A stretch of 64,000 nucleotides of DNA, taken from the NCBI GenBank assembly GCA_002700305.1, contig PACZ01000012.1, positions 1 to 64,000 of the forward strand, given 5' to 3'. The stretch's first letter is position 1. Each line of letters begins with the position of its first letter. Below, one piece after another: positions 45,272 to 55,769 of the stretch. Source of the stretch: Hyphomonas sp. GTDB lineage: Bacteria; Pseudomonadota; Alphaproteobacteria; Caulobacterales; Hyphomonadaceae. The notes beneath the pieces were generated by a model. It made no database searches, had not been told where the DNA came from, and worked only from the letters and a program-made list of their open reading frames with translations. The translations under genes and the position numbers were made by a program.

Positions 45272-46740
45272 GCGATCCGGCCCATGCGCTGCTCGAGGCG
45301 TGTGGAGAACCAGGAAATCAGGCGGCGCCACAGCTCATCCTTCAGGACAGCGCCTTCGACATCATGGTCGATTGACGGGTTGTCATTGATCTCGATGATC
45401 ATCACGCCCCGGTCTGTCTCTTTCAGATCCACGCCATAAAGGCCGTCGCCGATCAGGCGGGCGGAACGCACGGCGGCGTCCACGATGGCTGGCGGCGCAT
45501 CCTCAACTGCAACGGTCTTGAAACCGCCTTCGGTCGTCTTGCCATCCGGGCCGTGTTTCACGATTTGCCAGTGGCCGCGTGCCATCTTGTACTGGCAGGC
45601 ATAAAGCGGCTCTCCGTTCAGAACGCCGATACGCCAGTCGAACTTGGTTGGCACAAACTCCTGCGCGATGACGAGGGCAGTGGTCTCGAACATCGCCTTC
45701 ACGCCGTCCTTGAGTTCTTCCAGCGTCCGCGCCTTCACCATGTTGGAGCCGAAAGAGCCGTCCGGCGTCTTCAGGACAACCGGTGAGCCAAGCTTGTTGA
45801 ACACAGCTTCCAGGTCTGACTTCTCGTCGAGGATCTCCGTCTGCGGAATGGGCAGGCCGGCCTTTTCCAGGATTTCCTTCAGGTACACCTTGTTCGTGCA
45901 GCGGATCATGGAATGCGTGTCGTCGATGACGGGCATGCCTTCCTGCTCGGCCCGGCGGGCGAACTTGTAGGTGTAGTTATTGATCTGCGTTGTCGCGCGG
46001 ATGAACAGGGCATCGAACTCGGCGAGGCTGGTCAGGTCGGACGGGTCGATGATCTCAACCTCGACGCCCATCTTCGCCGCGACGTCTGCGAGGCGTTTGA
46101 TGGAGGCCGGTTTAGACGGCGCTGTATGCGTTTCGTTCGGGTCGACCAGAACGGCGAGGGCCCATTTGGCGGGGGCCTTCGTCTTCGGTTCGCTGATGCG
46201 GCCGCTGGTATAGGTCTCCATCGCCCGGAGGAAAAAGTCCCGCCGCTCGCCTTTCAGTTTCTGGGGTGGCACCATGCGTACACGGGCAATGCCATGCGGG
46301 GCGGCCGGGTCGAACTCGACTTCCAGGGCCGGGACGCGAAACCAGTCGGAGACTTCGCGGGCGAGCCGTTCATAGCCTGCCGTTTCCGGCTTCGAGAAAG
46401 CGACGAACAGGCTACCGGTTTCCGGCGCCCCCTTGGCGCGGGCATCCCGCAGGCGCTCGCCAAGATCGGGCAGGGCGTGACTGTAGAGCCCCTTGGCCGA
46501 CAGCTCGACCATGGTCTGCACACTAGGGCTGACCCGGTGACCGCGGGCCTCTGCCAGCAGGGAGGCGTAATAGCCTTCCGACTGGTAGCCGTAGGACCGG
46601 CAGAGGTTCAGGATATAGGGGCGCCGTCCGGCAAACAGGGCCGGGCGGGTGATATAGTCCGCCACACGGAGCACTTTGTGCGGTGTTTCGGCTTGTGAAA
46701 TGTCGTTCGCGTTTTCGACGAGAATGACCCAGTCGGTCAT
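45268..46740 (-). CDS. RimK-family ATP-grasp protein with RLAN N-terminal domain
   Basis: A 490-residue protein. About 1-200 is the RimK-like ATP-grasp N-terminal (RLAN) domain (DYITRPALFAGRRPYILNLCRSYGYQSEGYYASLLAEARGH), then an ATP-grasp core about 280-470: FVPTKFDWRIGVLNGEPLYACQYKMA, GLYGVDLKETDRGVMIIEINDNPSIDHDVEG with the Mg-ATP ligands. Proteins of this architecture are predicted to ligate amino acids to a peptide or protein. A GNAT gene lies 14 nt upstream in the same direction; the pairing with acetyltransferases is known for RLAN genes. Confidence 0.9.
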   Translation of the reverse strand: MTDWVILVENANDISQAETPHKVLRVADYITRPALFAGRRPYILNLCRSYGYQSEGYYASLLAEARGHRVSPSVQTMVELSAKGLYSHALPDLGERLRDARAKGAPETGSLFVAFSKPETAGYERLAREVSDWFRVPALEVEFDPAAPHGIARVRMVPPQKLKGERRDFFLRAMETYTSGRISEPKTKAPAKWALAVLVDPNETHTAPSKPASIKRLADVAAKMGVEVEIIDPSDLTSLAEFDALFIRATTQINNYTYKFARRAEQEGMPVIDDTHSMIRCTNKVYLKEILEKAGLPIPQTEILDEKSDLEAVFNKLGSPVVLKTPDGSFGSNMVKARTLEELKDGVKAMFETTALVIAQEFVPTKFDWRIGVLNGEPLYACQYKMARGHWQIVKHGPDGKTTEGGFKTVAVEDAPPAIVDAAVRSARLIGDGLYGVDLKETDRGVMIIEINDNPSIDHDVEGAVLKDELWRRLISWFSTRLEQRMGRIA

Positions 46741-46754
46741 GAAAGTGCTGTGCC

Positions 46755-47207
46755 TCAGAGAAGGATGGGTTTTTCCATCCGGGCTGCTGTTTCCCCGTCC
46801 GGATAATAGGACGGTATTTGCGCCATTACGCGGAAATCGTGGCGTTCGTAAAGCCGGATTGCAGTGACATTGGATTGGCGCACTTCCAGCCGTATCCGAT
46901 CACAGCCCCGCGCCCGGGCATCGGCCTCTCCGGCTGCCAGTAGCGCGGCGGCAATGCCCTGTCCGCGATGACTTGGCGAGACGGTCAGAGAGTAGAGGCG
47001 GGCGACTTTCGTCCCTGTGCGGTAGAGGTAAACCGCCGCGCCGCAGATTTCGCCATCACAAACAGCGACATAGGCCATGGACTGCCCGCGCAGCAGGCGC
47101 CGCCAGGTGCGGATCGGGAAACGGTCCTCTTCGGGAAAGCTTTGCTCCAGCGCCACAAGGGCGGGGATATCGGTTTCGATGGCGGGCCGTATCCGGGCGG
47201 CGGTCAC
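46755..47207 (-). CDS. GNAT-family acetyltransferase, RimI-like
   Basis: A 150-residue [32 protein letters not shown], core [21 protein letters not shown] (acetyl-CoA loop), [15 protein letters not shown] at the end. It resembles RimI/PhnO-like enzymes. Start overlaps the stop of proB by 4 nt, then the RLAN gene follows after 14 nt, so all three are probably one transcript. Target unknown; could acetylate the product of the RLAN ligase. Confidence 0.85.
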   Translation of the reverse strand: MTAARIRPAIETDIPALVALEQSFPEEDRFPIRTWRRLLRGQSMAYVAVCDGEICGAAVYLYRTGTKVARLYSLTVSPSHRGQGIAAALLAAGEADARARGCDRIRLEVRQSNVTAIRLYERHDFRVMAQIPSYYPDGETAARMEKPILL

Positions 47208-48319
47208 GCGCGGACCATGTCGTCACGGTGGACGATGGCGGGGCGGCCGCGATAGCCGAGAATTGTCTCGGTTTCCTCGCTCTGGCGCCCGGCGATGCGC
47301 TGGATGTCGGCTGCGGAGTAGGCGGTGACGCCTCGCGCGATGATTTTACCGTCCGGGCCCTTGATGGCGACGGCGGCGCCCTTGTCGAAACTGCCTTCCA
47401 CACCGGTGACGCCGACGGCCAGCAGGCTGGCGCCATCTGTCAGGGCGCGGGCGGCGCCTTTGTCGACAGTGATGAAGCCTTCCGGCTGGAGGTGTCCGGC
47501 GAGCCAGGCTTCGCGGGCGCGGGCGGGTGTGGTGTTGGCACGGATCAGCGTTGCCCGTGCGCCTTCGGCGAGGGCCAGCAGCGGATGCTCGCGGTTGCCG
47601 ATGGTGATGACGGTGGAGCAGCCGGCCGCATGCGCAATGCGCGCGGCCGCAAGCTTTGTCACCATGCCGCCCGAACCGACGCCCGCCGATGCATTGGCGC
47701 CCGTCGCCATGGCATCGTGTTCCGGCGTCAGCGCGTCCAGCACATCGATATGCGTGGCATCGGGGTGGCTGCGCGGGTCGGCCGTGTAGAGGCCGTCTAT
47801 GTCGGACAGGAGGACCAGCAGGTCTGCTCCCATCATCTGGGCGACCCGGGCGGCGAGCCGGTCATTGTCGCCATAACGGATCTCTTCGGTGGCGACCGTG
47901 TCGTTCTCGTTGATCACGGGAACGACGCCTGCTTCCAGCAGGGTTTCCAGCGTGGCACGGGCGTTCAGCCAGCGGCGGCGGATTTCCGTGTCGGTCGGCG
48001 TCAGCAGCGCCTGGCCCACGGTCAGTCCATGCGGCACGAAGGCAGCAGAGAGCGCGGCCATCAGGCGCGGCTGGCCGATGGAGGCTGCGGCCTGTTTCTG
48101 GTCGAGCCGCGCGGTGCCCGCTGAGCCGAGCTCGGCCCGGCCAAGGGCTACGGCGCCGGACGACACGAGAATCACATCCTGCCCGCGTGCCCGGCAGGCG
48201 GCGATGTCGGCGGCCAGCTTCTCCAGCCAGGCAAGCCGGGGGTGTCCGTCCTCGGCGATCAGGGCCGATCCGGTTTTCACGACGATGCGTCTGGCGTGGG
48301 CGAGGGCGTCAGCGGTCAT
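47204..48319 (-). CDS. proB: Glutamate 5-kinase
   Basis: A 371-residue enzyme. The amino-acid-kinase domain (about 8-255) has [48 protein letters not shown], and [28 protein letters not shown] follows. A C-terminal PUA domain (about 275-365) is present. It phosphorylates glutamate as the first step of proline synthesis. No proA here. Confidence 0.95.
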   Translation of the reverse strand: MTADALAHARRIVVKTGSALIAEDGHPRLAWLEKLAADIAACRARGQDVILVSSGAVALGRAELGSAGTARLDQKQAAASIGQPRLMAALSAAFVPHGLTVGQALLTPTDTEIRRRWLNARATLETLLEAGVVPVINENDTVATEEIRYGDNDRLAARVAQMMGADLLVLLSDIDGLYTADPRSHPDATHIDVLDALTPEHDAMATGANASAGVGSGGMVTKLAAARIAHAAGCSTVITIGNREHPLLALAEGARATLIRANTTPARAREAWLAGHLQPEGFITVDKGAARALTDGASLLAVGVTGVEGSFDKGAAVAIKGPDGKIIARGVTAYSAADIQRIAGRQSEETETILGYRGRPAIVHRDDMVRA

Positions 48320-48420
48320 GGCGCGCAGCGATACATGAGAGCGGGCGTTCCCGGAAGGAAAAAGTCGAGCGTTGACAAGGCCCGCCGTTGCGCCTCAGTG
48401 AAACGAAAAGAGAGGTGCCC

Positions 48421-48648
48421 ATGCCGCAATTCAACCTGATCCTGATTACACCCGAACAGGCCGCCGGCCACGACGTGCTGGAGCACACGGCGGGTACGCC
48501 GCTGCGCGAAGGTGGCGGCGACGAGACCTATCGCTGCGGACGGTGCAAGACGACGCTGCTGGTGGATGTGGCTCATCATGATGCGCATGGCGTGATCGTG
48601 AAGTGCGGAAAGTGCGGCGCGATCAATACGGAACCGCATCACCACTAG
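48421..48648 (+). CDS. Small zinc-ribbon protein
   Basis: 75 residues from ATG 48421, preceded by AAAGAGAGGTGCCC. Two Cys pairs CGRC and CGKC frame a 20-residue loop rich in His/Asp, a typical zinc ribbon, and the tail is EPHHH. No family name; small single-domain zinc ribbons in this position are conserved hypotheticals. A TTGACA box lies at 48372. Confidence 0.7.
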   Translation: MPQFNLILITPEQAAGHDVLEHTAGTPLREGGGDETYRCGRCKTTLLVDVAHHDAHGVIVKCGKCGAINTEPHHH

Positions 48649-48663
48649 GCCCTTGCTCGGGCG

Positions 48664-49719
<1,056 letters not shown>

Positions 49720-49728
49720 TTACGTGTT

Positions 49729-50244
49729 TCAGCCGACGCGCGCCATGTCGAAATGGTCGACCCGCTCGCCGCGGCCCATGCAGAAGATACTGCGCCGGTC
49801 CGCTTTCATGAACTGCAGCTTTTCCAGAACGCGGCCGGATGCCGGATTGTCGACCAGGTAGCCAGAGACGAAAGCCCGCTCCCCCCGGTCGCGCAACCAC
49901 TGGATCAGGGCTCCAGCCGCTTCGGTCATGAAGCCATGGCCCCAGGCCGATGGCGCCAGCCAGTAGCCGATATTGAAGGGCAGGTGCGTGTCCTTCCGCT
50001 CGCCGCTGACGACACCGATCAGGCGCTTGTCCTGCTCGATTCCCAGCACATGCTTCGTATTGGTTTCCCGCCCGGATGGGTGCTTGGCGATCCAGTCTTC
50101 CGTCTGTGCCACGGTTTGGTGAGCCGGAATGCTGATAACCATTCTGTAGATCTGTGGCTGGTTCACCAGATCGGTGATGGTGGGGGCATCCTCCAGCCAG
50201 ATGCGGCGCAAGGTGAGCCGGTCTGTCGTTATGACGGCACTCAT
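49729..50244 (-). CDS. GNAT-family acetyltransferase between rpmA and obgE
   Basis: About 171 residues from ATG 50244, where the fold begins (ITTDRLTLRRIWLEDAPTITDLV). Core: KHVLGIEQDKRLIGVVSGE, WLAPSAWGHGFMTEAAGALIQW (acetyl-CoA loop), NPASGRVLEKLQFMK. Resembles the RimJ/RimL class; the substrate could be a ribosomal protein but this is not shown. Its presence between rpmA and obgE is seen in alphaproteobacteria. Confidence 0.88.
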   Translation of the reverse strand: MSAVITTDRLTLRRIWLEDAPTITDLVNQPQIYRMVISIPAHQTVAQTEDWIAKHPSGRETNTKHVLGIEQDKRLIGVVSGERKDTHLPFNIGYWLAPSAWGHGFMTEAAGALIQWLRDRGERAFVSGYLVDNPASGRVLEKLQFMKADRRSIFCMGRGERVDHFDMARVG

Positions 50245-50288
50245 GCTGTGACTCCTTCCTGAGTCGTTCGCCAGCAGGGGAGACATTG

Positions 50289-50320
50289 AAAAAAGGGGGA
50301 GACAGTGGCCTGCCTCCCCC
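50289..50320 (-). terminator. Terminator after rpmA
   Basis: On the minus strand GGGGGAG (50314-50320) pairs with CTCCCCC (50295-50301), followed by six T. It separates rplU-rpmA from the GNAT-obgE genes. Confidence 0.85.
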
Positions 50321-50377
50321 TGGAAACTGATCGTCTGAAGCGATCCGGCCACGTTCCCGCGGCCGCGCTGTCAGCCG

Positions 50378-50647
50378 CTATTCTGCTGCTTCCGCTGCCG
50401 GTACAATGTTCACGTAGACGCGGCCCTTGGCCTTCTTCGCAAACTCGACCTTGCCCTCGGTGAGCGCAAAGAGGGTGTGATCGCGGCCCATGCCGACGCC
50501 TTTGCCCGGCCATTTCTGGGTGCCGCGCTGACGAACGAGAATGTTGCCCGGGATGACGTGCTCGCCACCGAACTTCTTCACGCCGAGGTACTTCGGATTC
50601 GAATCGCGGCCGTTGCGGGACGAACCACCTGATTTCTTATGAGCCAT
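50378..50647 (-). CDS. rpmA: Ribosomal protein L27
   Basis: An 89-residue protein with [21 protein letters not shown] and the conserved GNILVRQRG and [18 protein letters not shown]. Large-subunit protein near the peptidyl-transfer site. 41 nt after rplU. Confidence 0.97.
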   Translation of the reverse strand: MAHKKSGGSSRNGRDSNPKYLGVKKFGGEHVIPGNILVRQRGTQKWPGKGVGMGRDHTLFALTEGKVEFAKKAKGRVYVNIVPAAEAAE

Positions 50648-50688
50648 AGTCTGCTCCTGATCCTTTAGCGGAGGGCCTTATACAGGCC

Positions 50689-51315
50689 TTATGCGTCTTT
50701 TGCGAGTTCTTTTGCCTGCTCGACCCAGCCATCCTTGGCAAAGCGGCCAGACAGGCTGAGCTGTTCTTCCAGCTCGGCAATCTGAGCGTCGGTGAGGGCA
50801 GCGATCTGAGCGAAGGTGGTGATGCCTGCGCCGTTCAGCTTTTTCTCAAGGGCCGGGCCGATGCCGGTCAGTTTCTTGAGGTTGTCAGCAGCGCCCGCTT
50901 CAGCGGCCGGGGCAGCAGCAGCCTCTGCTTTCGGAGCGGCGGCTTCAGCCTTCGGGGCCTCTTCCGTCTTGGCAGCGGCTTTTTTCGCCGGCTTTTTGGC
51001 ACCGTCAGCGCTGATGCCGGTGATTTTCACCACGGTCAGGTGCTGTTTGTGGCCGATCGTGCGGCGGTAGGTCTGGCGCTGGCGCTTCTTGCGCGTGATG
51101 ACCTTGTCACCACGGGTCTGCTCAGCGACTTCACCGGTCACCGCGGCGCCGGCCACGACGGGCGCGCCAACAGTAACATTTGCGCCTTCGCCCAGCATCA
51201 GGACGGTATCGAACACCACATCCTTGCCAGCTTCGGCATTAAGCTTCTCGACAACAATCGTATCGCCTTCAGCGACCTTGTATTGTTTGCCACCTGTCTT
51301 GATGACCGCGAACAT
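50689..51315 (-). CDS. rplU: Ribosomal protein L21 with a C-terminal extension
   Basis: A 208-residue protein, about twice the usual length. Residues 1-103 are L21 ([18 protein letters not shown] ... [26 protein letters not shown]). Residues 104-145 are an Ala/Lys/Glu-rich linker ([20 protein letters not shown]-like), and about 146-208 is a helix-hairpin-helix domain ([20 protein letters not shown]) of the type fused to several alphaproteobacterial proteins. Extended L21 is known in this class; the extra domain may bind nucleic acid, which is inference. Confidence 0.93.
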   Translation of the reverse strand: MFAVIKTGGKQYKVAEGDTIVVEKLNAEAGKDVVFDTVLMLGEGANVTVGAPVVAGAAVTGEVAEQTRGDKVITRKKRQRQTYRRTIGHKQHLTVVKITGISADGAKKPAKKAAAKTEEAPKAEAAAPKAEAAAAPAAEAGAADNLKKLTGIGPALEKKLNGAGITTFAQIAALTDAQIAELEEQLSLSGRFAKDGWVEQAKELAKDA

Positions 51316-51391
51316 GTGGTCTCATCCTTCCGGCGTGGAAATAAACGGGATATGCACGGGAGCCGTCACCGGCCCCGCGCCTGAAGCGGGG

Positions 51392-51420
51392 GGTAAACAC
51401 TAAAGCGGCAGCGCTGTCAA
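51392..51420 (-). promoter_or_regulatory. Promoter of rplU-rpmA
   Basis: Minus strand: TTGACA (51415-51420), 17-nt spacer, TTTACC (51392-51397), 77 nt upstream of rplU. The -35 is a perfect consensus and the -10 is weak. Confidence 0.5.
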
Positions 51421-51497
51421 ATATCATCTTCAGGCGTTTTCAGGTGGTTGAAATCTGCGCGCAGTCATTATAGGTGACGGCGCTTCAACACCGGCGC

Positions 51498-51587
51498 GGA
51501 GAGGTGCTAGAGTGGTTGAATAGGCTAGTCTCGAAAACTAGTGAACTCGCAAGGGTTCCGAGGGTTCGAATCCCTCTCTCTCCGCCA
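51498..51587 (+). tRNA. tRNA-Ser(CGA)
   Basis: Plus-strand class II cloverleaf with acceptor GGAGAGG, anticodon arm CTAGTCTCGAAAACTAG (anticodon CGA), a long variable arm GTGAACTCGCAAGGGTTC-like, T-arm GAGGGTTCGAATCCCTC and an encoded CCA. 90 nt. Its 3' side borders the accessory island. Confidence 0.95.
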
Positions 51588-51935
51588 GCCACACCCCTAG
51601 TCAGAGAAAAGTACCGTCACGTCCGCGCAAAGCCCCACACCGCGGGCTTTGGCGCCAGGGCTGCGTCTCCGTTTCCGGAACAGGGGAGATTTTGTGCCCG
51701 AAATCCGCCGCCGTCTCCGATCGCCAAATGCAACAGTACCCTCAGGCCCGATTTCCCTGATAATCCGCGATTTACAGGGATAATCGGCAAAATAACAGGG
51801 AAACGCCCCGCAGCGCGCCTGGAAACACGCGTGAAATCAATGGGTTTCGGGTAAATTCCCAACTTCAGGAACAGGGAATTTCCCGAAGACGAACAGGGAA
51901 TTGTATTTAGAGAACAGGGAATCGGATCGCCGGTA
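51588..51935. repeat. Repeat-rich region downstream of tRNA-Ser
   Basis: 348 nt without a convincing gene. ACAGGG occurs at 51774, 51795, 51871, 51893 and 51914, mostly within AACAGGGAA, and the inverse TTCCCTG at 51752. Spacing is irregular (21 to 76 nt). It lies between tRNA-Ser and the recombinase remnant, the usual neighbourhood of such repeats in alphaproteobacteria. One small open frame overlaps it but is an artefact of the repeats. Confidence 0.6.
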
Positions 51936-52180
51936 TCAGGGAGCCGCTTTGAACCCCAGCGTCGTCCATTGTTCATCCCAGTCCAACGGAATGTCGGAAG
52001 TTACGAGTTGCGTCAGTGTCAGACCCTCGGGCTGTCGTTCATTCAGGATCGTCCCGACAATAGCGGGCGACAGAACGCCTGCTGAATGCGCTGCCGGAGC
52101 ATGAGTGTCTGCCACCCATAGCGTGCGGCAATGTCCTTCATGAGGGTGCCGGCTTTGATTTCCTCCAGCCAGGAATGCGG
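51936..52180 (-). pseudogene. C-terminal remnant of a large serine recombinase
   Basis: Minus strand: an HTH-like segment (GTLMKDIAARYGWQ) continues, after a one-base deletion near GCGTTCTGTCG, into LSPAIVGTILNERQPEGL and IPLDWDEQWTTLGF, the ending of site-specific serine recombinases of the resolvase/invertase large group. The upstream portion is missing where the IS6 fragment begins. A decayed integrase next to tRNA-Ser marks an old integration site. Confidence 0.65.
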
Positions 52181-52404
52181 CCGGCATTCAGAATAATCGC
52201 GCAGAGAACTCACACCTACCATTCCGACGAAGAGAGCGAGCGATGTCTCGATTCCGGAGGATGCGAAGTCTGCAGAAGTTCGTCTCAGTCCATTCGTCTG
52301 TATACAACCACTTCAATCATCAAAGGAATATCGAGAGCAGGGTCAGGTTCAAATCTCTACGTGACGCCGCTCATTTCGAGTGGCGCGAGCGTCTGGTTGC
52401 CTGA
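52180..52404 (+). pseudogene. Truncated IS6-family transposase fragment
   Basis: The sequence closely follows the 3' end of the transposase at 60577-61280, including the residues FRRRERAMSRFRRMRSLQKF near 52230-52290 and the same stop context, but the first two thirds are missing and an extra base near 52190 shifts the frame. It is a dead copy in the same orientation as the downstream one. Confidence 0.8.
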
Positions 52405-52405
52405 G

Positions 52406-52457
52406 ATCTGCTAGTCAGTGAAAATCGGAGGCTGGTTCGACTTCGTCTGACGGCACC
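52406..52457 (+). repeat. IS6-type downstream repeat (copy 1)
   Basis: GTGAAAATCGGAGGCTGGTT then CGACTTCGTCTGACGGCACC immediately follows the transposase fragment. The same ~50-bp sequence is found at 60464-60514 and 61283-61334 with about 80 per cent identity by eye. Confidence 0.75.
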
Positions 52458-52509
52458 TGAATGTCAGCAATGTCCCCAATCGCAAAGAGTCTGTATCTGC
52501 GCTTACGGG

Positions 52510-53319
52510 TCAGCGTTTGTAGGCTGATAACTCTATCATTTCCGTTGTCATTTGCTCCTGTCGGGCCTGCTGGTAAGCCTGCTCTACTTCCGTCCGGCGC
52601 TTGCGAAGATTGTTCTGCGCCCGGGCCATGGCTTCAACTCTTGCGCGGGCTTCCGTTTCGGCTCCCTGCATCATGACCCGGGCGACGCTGGCAAACAGTG
52701 CTTCCTGAAGAAGGCCAGTCAGTAGCTCGGCCGCGGGCAGGGTCGTGATAGGCGGGATCTGCGACGTGCCCTCCTCCGGTGGGGCTGGCGGGAACAGGCG
52801 GGATAGGGTCGGGCTGTGTCCAGCATGTACCGATCCGGTCAGGGCGTGGATCACACCGGGATAATGTACCGACTGTTCAACCAGCACATCTGTCGTCTGG
52901 CTGGCCAGTGCCGGAATGGCCGCAGGATGCCCCGGCAGGTCAGCCGACCAGAGGGGCTTGTGGCCGGCGGCTTTCAGCATGTCTTCAGTCCGGGCGCCGA
53001 TCACGATCAGCCCCATGCCAGGCTTGAGCGTGGATTGCGCAGCCACGGCAATGTGTTCCGGATAGGCACCGCAAAAGCCCTGCGCTGCACCGACCACAAG
53101 CAGCAGGCCTGGTCCTTCCGTCTCCATCTGCGGGGCTGACGCCGCGAGCGAAGTCGCCAGCGCATGTGTTACGGTCCCGGCATAAGCATCGATCGCCCTG
53201 ACGGCGGTATCCGCGGAACTAGCGTGACCGGCTGCGATAGCGCGCAGCGCGCCGACAACATCACCTATCTCGTCGAGGCTTTGCAGCCGGTGTTGGATTT
53301 CTTCTGGGCGCTGGCTCAT
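52510..53319 (-). CDS. atpG: N-type ATPase gamma subunit
   Basis: A 269-residue AtpG-like protein that keeps the coiled-coil ends ([24 protein letters not shown] at the start; [41 protein letters not shown] at the end) that form the rotor shaft. It is divergent from ordinary F1 gamma, as is typical of N-ATPases. Last gene of the operon and overlaps atpA by 4 nt. Confidence 0.88.
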   Translation of the reverse strand: MSQRPEEIQHRLQSLDEIGDVVGALRAIAAGHASSADTAVRAIDAYAGTVTHALATSLAASAPQMETEGPGLLLVVGAAQGFCGAYPEHIAVAAQSTLKPGMGLIVIGARTEDMLKAAGHKPLWSADLPGHPAAIPALASQTTDVLVEQSVHYPGVIHALTGSVHAGHSPTLSRLFPPAPPEEGTSQIPPITTLPAAELLTGLLQEALFASVARVMMQGAETEARARVEAMARAQNNLRKRRTEVEQAYQQARQEQMTTEMIELSAYKR

Positions 53320-54815
53320 GCCTGTTTCAGTGCAGACTGCACCACCTCCAGAATTGCGGATCTCTTCTCGTGGTCCAGTTTGGGGGCTCTCAGGTCCAGG
53401 TCGGATAATCTTGAGTCGTTTGCGAGCATGGATGGTAGTTTTGTTTTCAGATGGGAGATCTCTACCAGATCAACATCGTCCAGCATGCCGTCATTCAGGG
53501 CGCTGAGAAGCGCGATCTGTGTGAGCAGGTCCAGCGGCGAAAGGCGGGGCTGGGCCAGCAGTGCGGCGATGCGCTCGCCTCGCTTCATACGCGCGGCCAT
53601 GGCCTCATCGCCGAAGCCGCCGAACCGCGAGAACATTTTCATTTCGAGATATTGGGCATAGTCAAGCCGCAATCGTCCGGACACGGATTTCATCGTAGCC
53701 CGTTGCGCCTTCCCGCCAACCCGGCTGACAGACAGGCCGATATCGATGGCGGGCCTCTGATTTGCGGCGAACAATGATTGCGACATGACAATCTGGCCGT
53801 CCGAAATGGAGATCAGGTTGGTTGGAATATAGGCCGACAGATTGCCGGCCTCGATCTCGGCAATCGGCAGGGCGGTCAGCGATCCGCCGCCGCGCGCTTT
53901 CGACAGTTTCGCCGCGCGCTCCAACAGTCGGGCATGAAGATAGAAGATGTCTCCCGGATAGGCTTCCCGCCCGGGTGGCTGCCGGGACAGTAGGGCGAGT
54001 TCCCGGTGTGTGGCGGCATGCTTGGTCAGATCGTCATAGACGATCAGCACATGCCGTCCCCGGTCGCGGAACCATTCGGCAATCGATGTGGCGGAGAACG
54101 GCGCAAGCCATTGGAGGCCCGGTTCGGCGGACGCCTCCGCGACAATGAAGATCGTCTGGTCCATACGCCCATGCTCGCGCACCGCGTCGATCACATGCCG
54201 CACCGCGGATGACCGTTGGCCGATGGCAACATAGATGGAGATCATGTCGCTGCCCGCCTGGTTGATGATCGTGTCAACGGCGATGGACGTCTTGCCGGTC
54301 TGTCGTTCCCCTATGATGAGTTCACGTTGCCCTCGGCCGATCGCGAACAGCGCGTCCACGACTAAAAGACCTGTTTCAACAGGCTCGCTCACAAAATCCC
54401 GGTCGATGATCGATGGCGCAGGCCGCTCGACGGGCAGCCGCTCTGCGCTGTCCGGCGCCGGCTCATTGTCCAGCGGCCGGCCCAGCGGATCCAGCACCCG
54501 ACCGAACAGGTCCTCACCGACTGGTACAGACGCGAGCAGCCCCGTCCGCGTCACACGCATGCCAGCAGCGACGTCGTCTGCAGGATCCAGGCAAGCGACA
54601 TTCAGATGATCTTCTTCCAGCGTCAGGACAAAACCGCGAGCGCCCGTCGCAAAAGTCACGATCTCGTTCAACTCCGCGCCGGGCAGGCCGTCGACCATGG
54701 CCAGCCCGTCGGCAATGGCGATGACCTTGCCGCGTTCCTCAGCCTCGGCGCCCAGCTGAACGCTTGCTATGCGCGCCTTCAGCGGGTCGAGGGCGGGATC
54801 AGTCTGGTCCGTCAT
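53316..54815 (-). CDS. atpA: N-type ATPase alpha subunit
   Basis: About 499 residues from ATG 54815 ([19 protein letters not shown]). P-loop [29 protein letters not shown], and a C-terminal helical domain. Non-catalytic nucleotide-binding subunit of the F1 part. Overlaps the atpF end by 17 nt. A longer frame to 54893 is excluded because it lies inside atpF. Confidence 0.93.
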   Translation of the reverse strand: MTDQTDPALDPLKARIASVQLGAEAEERGKVIAIADGLAMVDGLPGAELNEIVTFATGARGFVLTLEEDHLNVACLDPADDVAAGMRVTRTGLLASVPVGEDLFGRVLDPLGRPLDNEPAPDSAERLPVERPAPSIIDRDFVSEPVETGLLVVDALFAIGRGQRELIIGERQTGKTSIAVDTIINQAGSDMISIYVAIGQRSSAVRHVIDAVREHGRMDQTIFIVAEASAEPGLQWLAPFSATSIAEWFRDRGRHVLIVYDDLTKHAATHRELALLSRQPPGREAYPGDIFYLHARLLERAAKLSKARGGGSLTALPIAEIEAGNLSAYIPTNLISISDGQIVMSQSLFAANQRPAIDIGLSVSRVGGKAQRATMKSVSGRLRLDYAQYLEMKMFSRFGGFGDEAMAARMKRGERIAALLAQPRLSPLDLLTQIALLSALNDGMLDDVDLVEISHLKTKLPSMLANDSRLSDLDLRAPKLDHEKRSAILEVVQSALKQA

Positions 54816-55524
54816 CTCGCATCGCTTCGGTGATTTGTTCGAGGTCGTGGGCGAGGGAGTTACGGATGGCACCGCTGTCGGACTGCAGCTCAAGTCCGGC
54901 TATCAGCTCCGGTGCGGTGGAAATTTCGGGTTCGATCTCAAATGGTTCAAGTGCGGACTTCACCAGCGTCAGGTCGCTTTCCGAAAGCGGCGCGGCGCTC
55001 ATCAGAGTCAGGTTCCCGCCCTTGAGCAGTGCGCCGCGTTCGGCAGCGGGCATTTTCTGGAGCGAGGCGACAAGCCTGCTGAGATAGGTGCCGAGGTCCT
55101 GGGGCTGCGCGGTGAGGGCGCGTTCAGCGATGGTGGCGGCGAGGTCGCGCACGCGAGCCAGTTGCTGCGCCTTGTTTTCGTGGACGTTCCGCTCATGCGC
55201 GGCATGACCGTCCGCCACGATCTTCTCGGCTTCAGCGTGCGCCTTTTCCAGCAGGACGATCCGTTCGGCCTCGGCGTCCTTGCGTGCTTGCTCCAGAACT
55301 TCCTGCCGGGCCGCGGCGGTTGCATCTGCTTCAGCCTGTGCCTTTTGGGTCGCTGCCTTCGCCTCGGCCTTTGCGGTTTCGGCAGCATTCAACGCGGCAT
55401 CGGTTTCCGCTTGCCGGCGAGCGATCACGTTCGCGACCGGCCGGAACAGGAAATGCCGCAGGATCGCCAGCAGCAGCAGGACGTTGACGATCTGGAAGCC
55501 GAAGGTGACCCAGTCGAAATTCAT
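54799..55524 (-). CDS. atpF: N-type ATPase subunit b
   Basis: A 241-residue subunit: one N-terminal membrane helix ([20 protein letters not shown]) and a long charged coiled coil ([41 protein letters not shown]). Longer than normal b (about 160) because it fuses with a delta-like C-terminus ([39 protein letters not shown]), as in N-ATPases that lack a separate atpH. Peripheral stalk. Confidence 0.9.
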   Translation of the reverse strand: MNFDWVTFGFQIVNVLLLLAILRHFLFRPVANVIARRQAETDAALNAAETAKAEAKAATQKAQAEADATAAARQEVLEQARKDAEAERIVLLEKAHAEAEKIVADGHAAHERNVHENKAQQLARVRDLAATIAERALTAQPQDLGTYLSRLVASLQKMPAAERGALLKGGNLTLMSAAPLSESDLTLVKSALEPFEIEPEISTAPELIAGLELQSDSGAIRNSLAHDLEQITEAMRDDGPD

Positions 55525-55769
55525 TGCGCGAAGGGATTGGCGAACAGCAGCAGCAGGGACACGACGAGGCAGTAGATGGCCGTCGTCTCGATCATGGCGA
55601 GGCCGACGAACAGCGTGCGGGAGATCGCGCCGGCAGATTCCGGCTGGCGGGCGATGGCTTCCAGCGCCGCCGCGACGGCCCGTCCCTCCGCCAGCGCAGG
55701 CCCGATGGCGCCGAACGCCACGGCAAAGGTCGCAGCAATGATGCTGATGGCCGGAACATAATCAGTCAT
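55521..55769 (-). CDS. atpE: N-type ATPase subunit c
   Basis: An 82-residue hairpin of two helices. Helix 1 carries GPALAEGRA with Glu28 at the position of Gln32 in Ilyobacter c, and helix 2 carries IETTAIY with Glu61, Thr62, Thr63 and Tyr66. This matches the ligand set of sodium-binding c-rings, so Na+ rather than H+ is the predicted ion. Confidence 0.93.
   Translation of the reverse strand: MTDYVPAISIIAATFAVAFGAIGPALAEGRAVAAALEAIARQPESAGAISRTLFVGLAMIETTAIYCLVVSLLLLFANPFAQ

Noticed and set aside
51774-51919. The ACAGGG units as a CRISPR array
   Set aside because: Units are only 6-9 bp, spacing is irregular (21 to 76 nt) and no cas gene is present.
51617-51976. A 119-codon minus-strand frame downstream of tRNA-Ser
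   Set aside because: Its peptide repeats (IPCS, FPVI) come directly from the ACAGGGA repeat units; it also overlaps the recombinase remnant in another frame.
54769-55575. A 268-codon open frame on the plus strand over atpF
   Set aside because: It is the antisense shadow of the high-GC atpF/atpA genes, whose products are clearly recognised.
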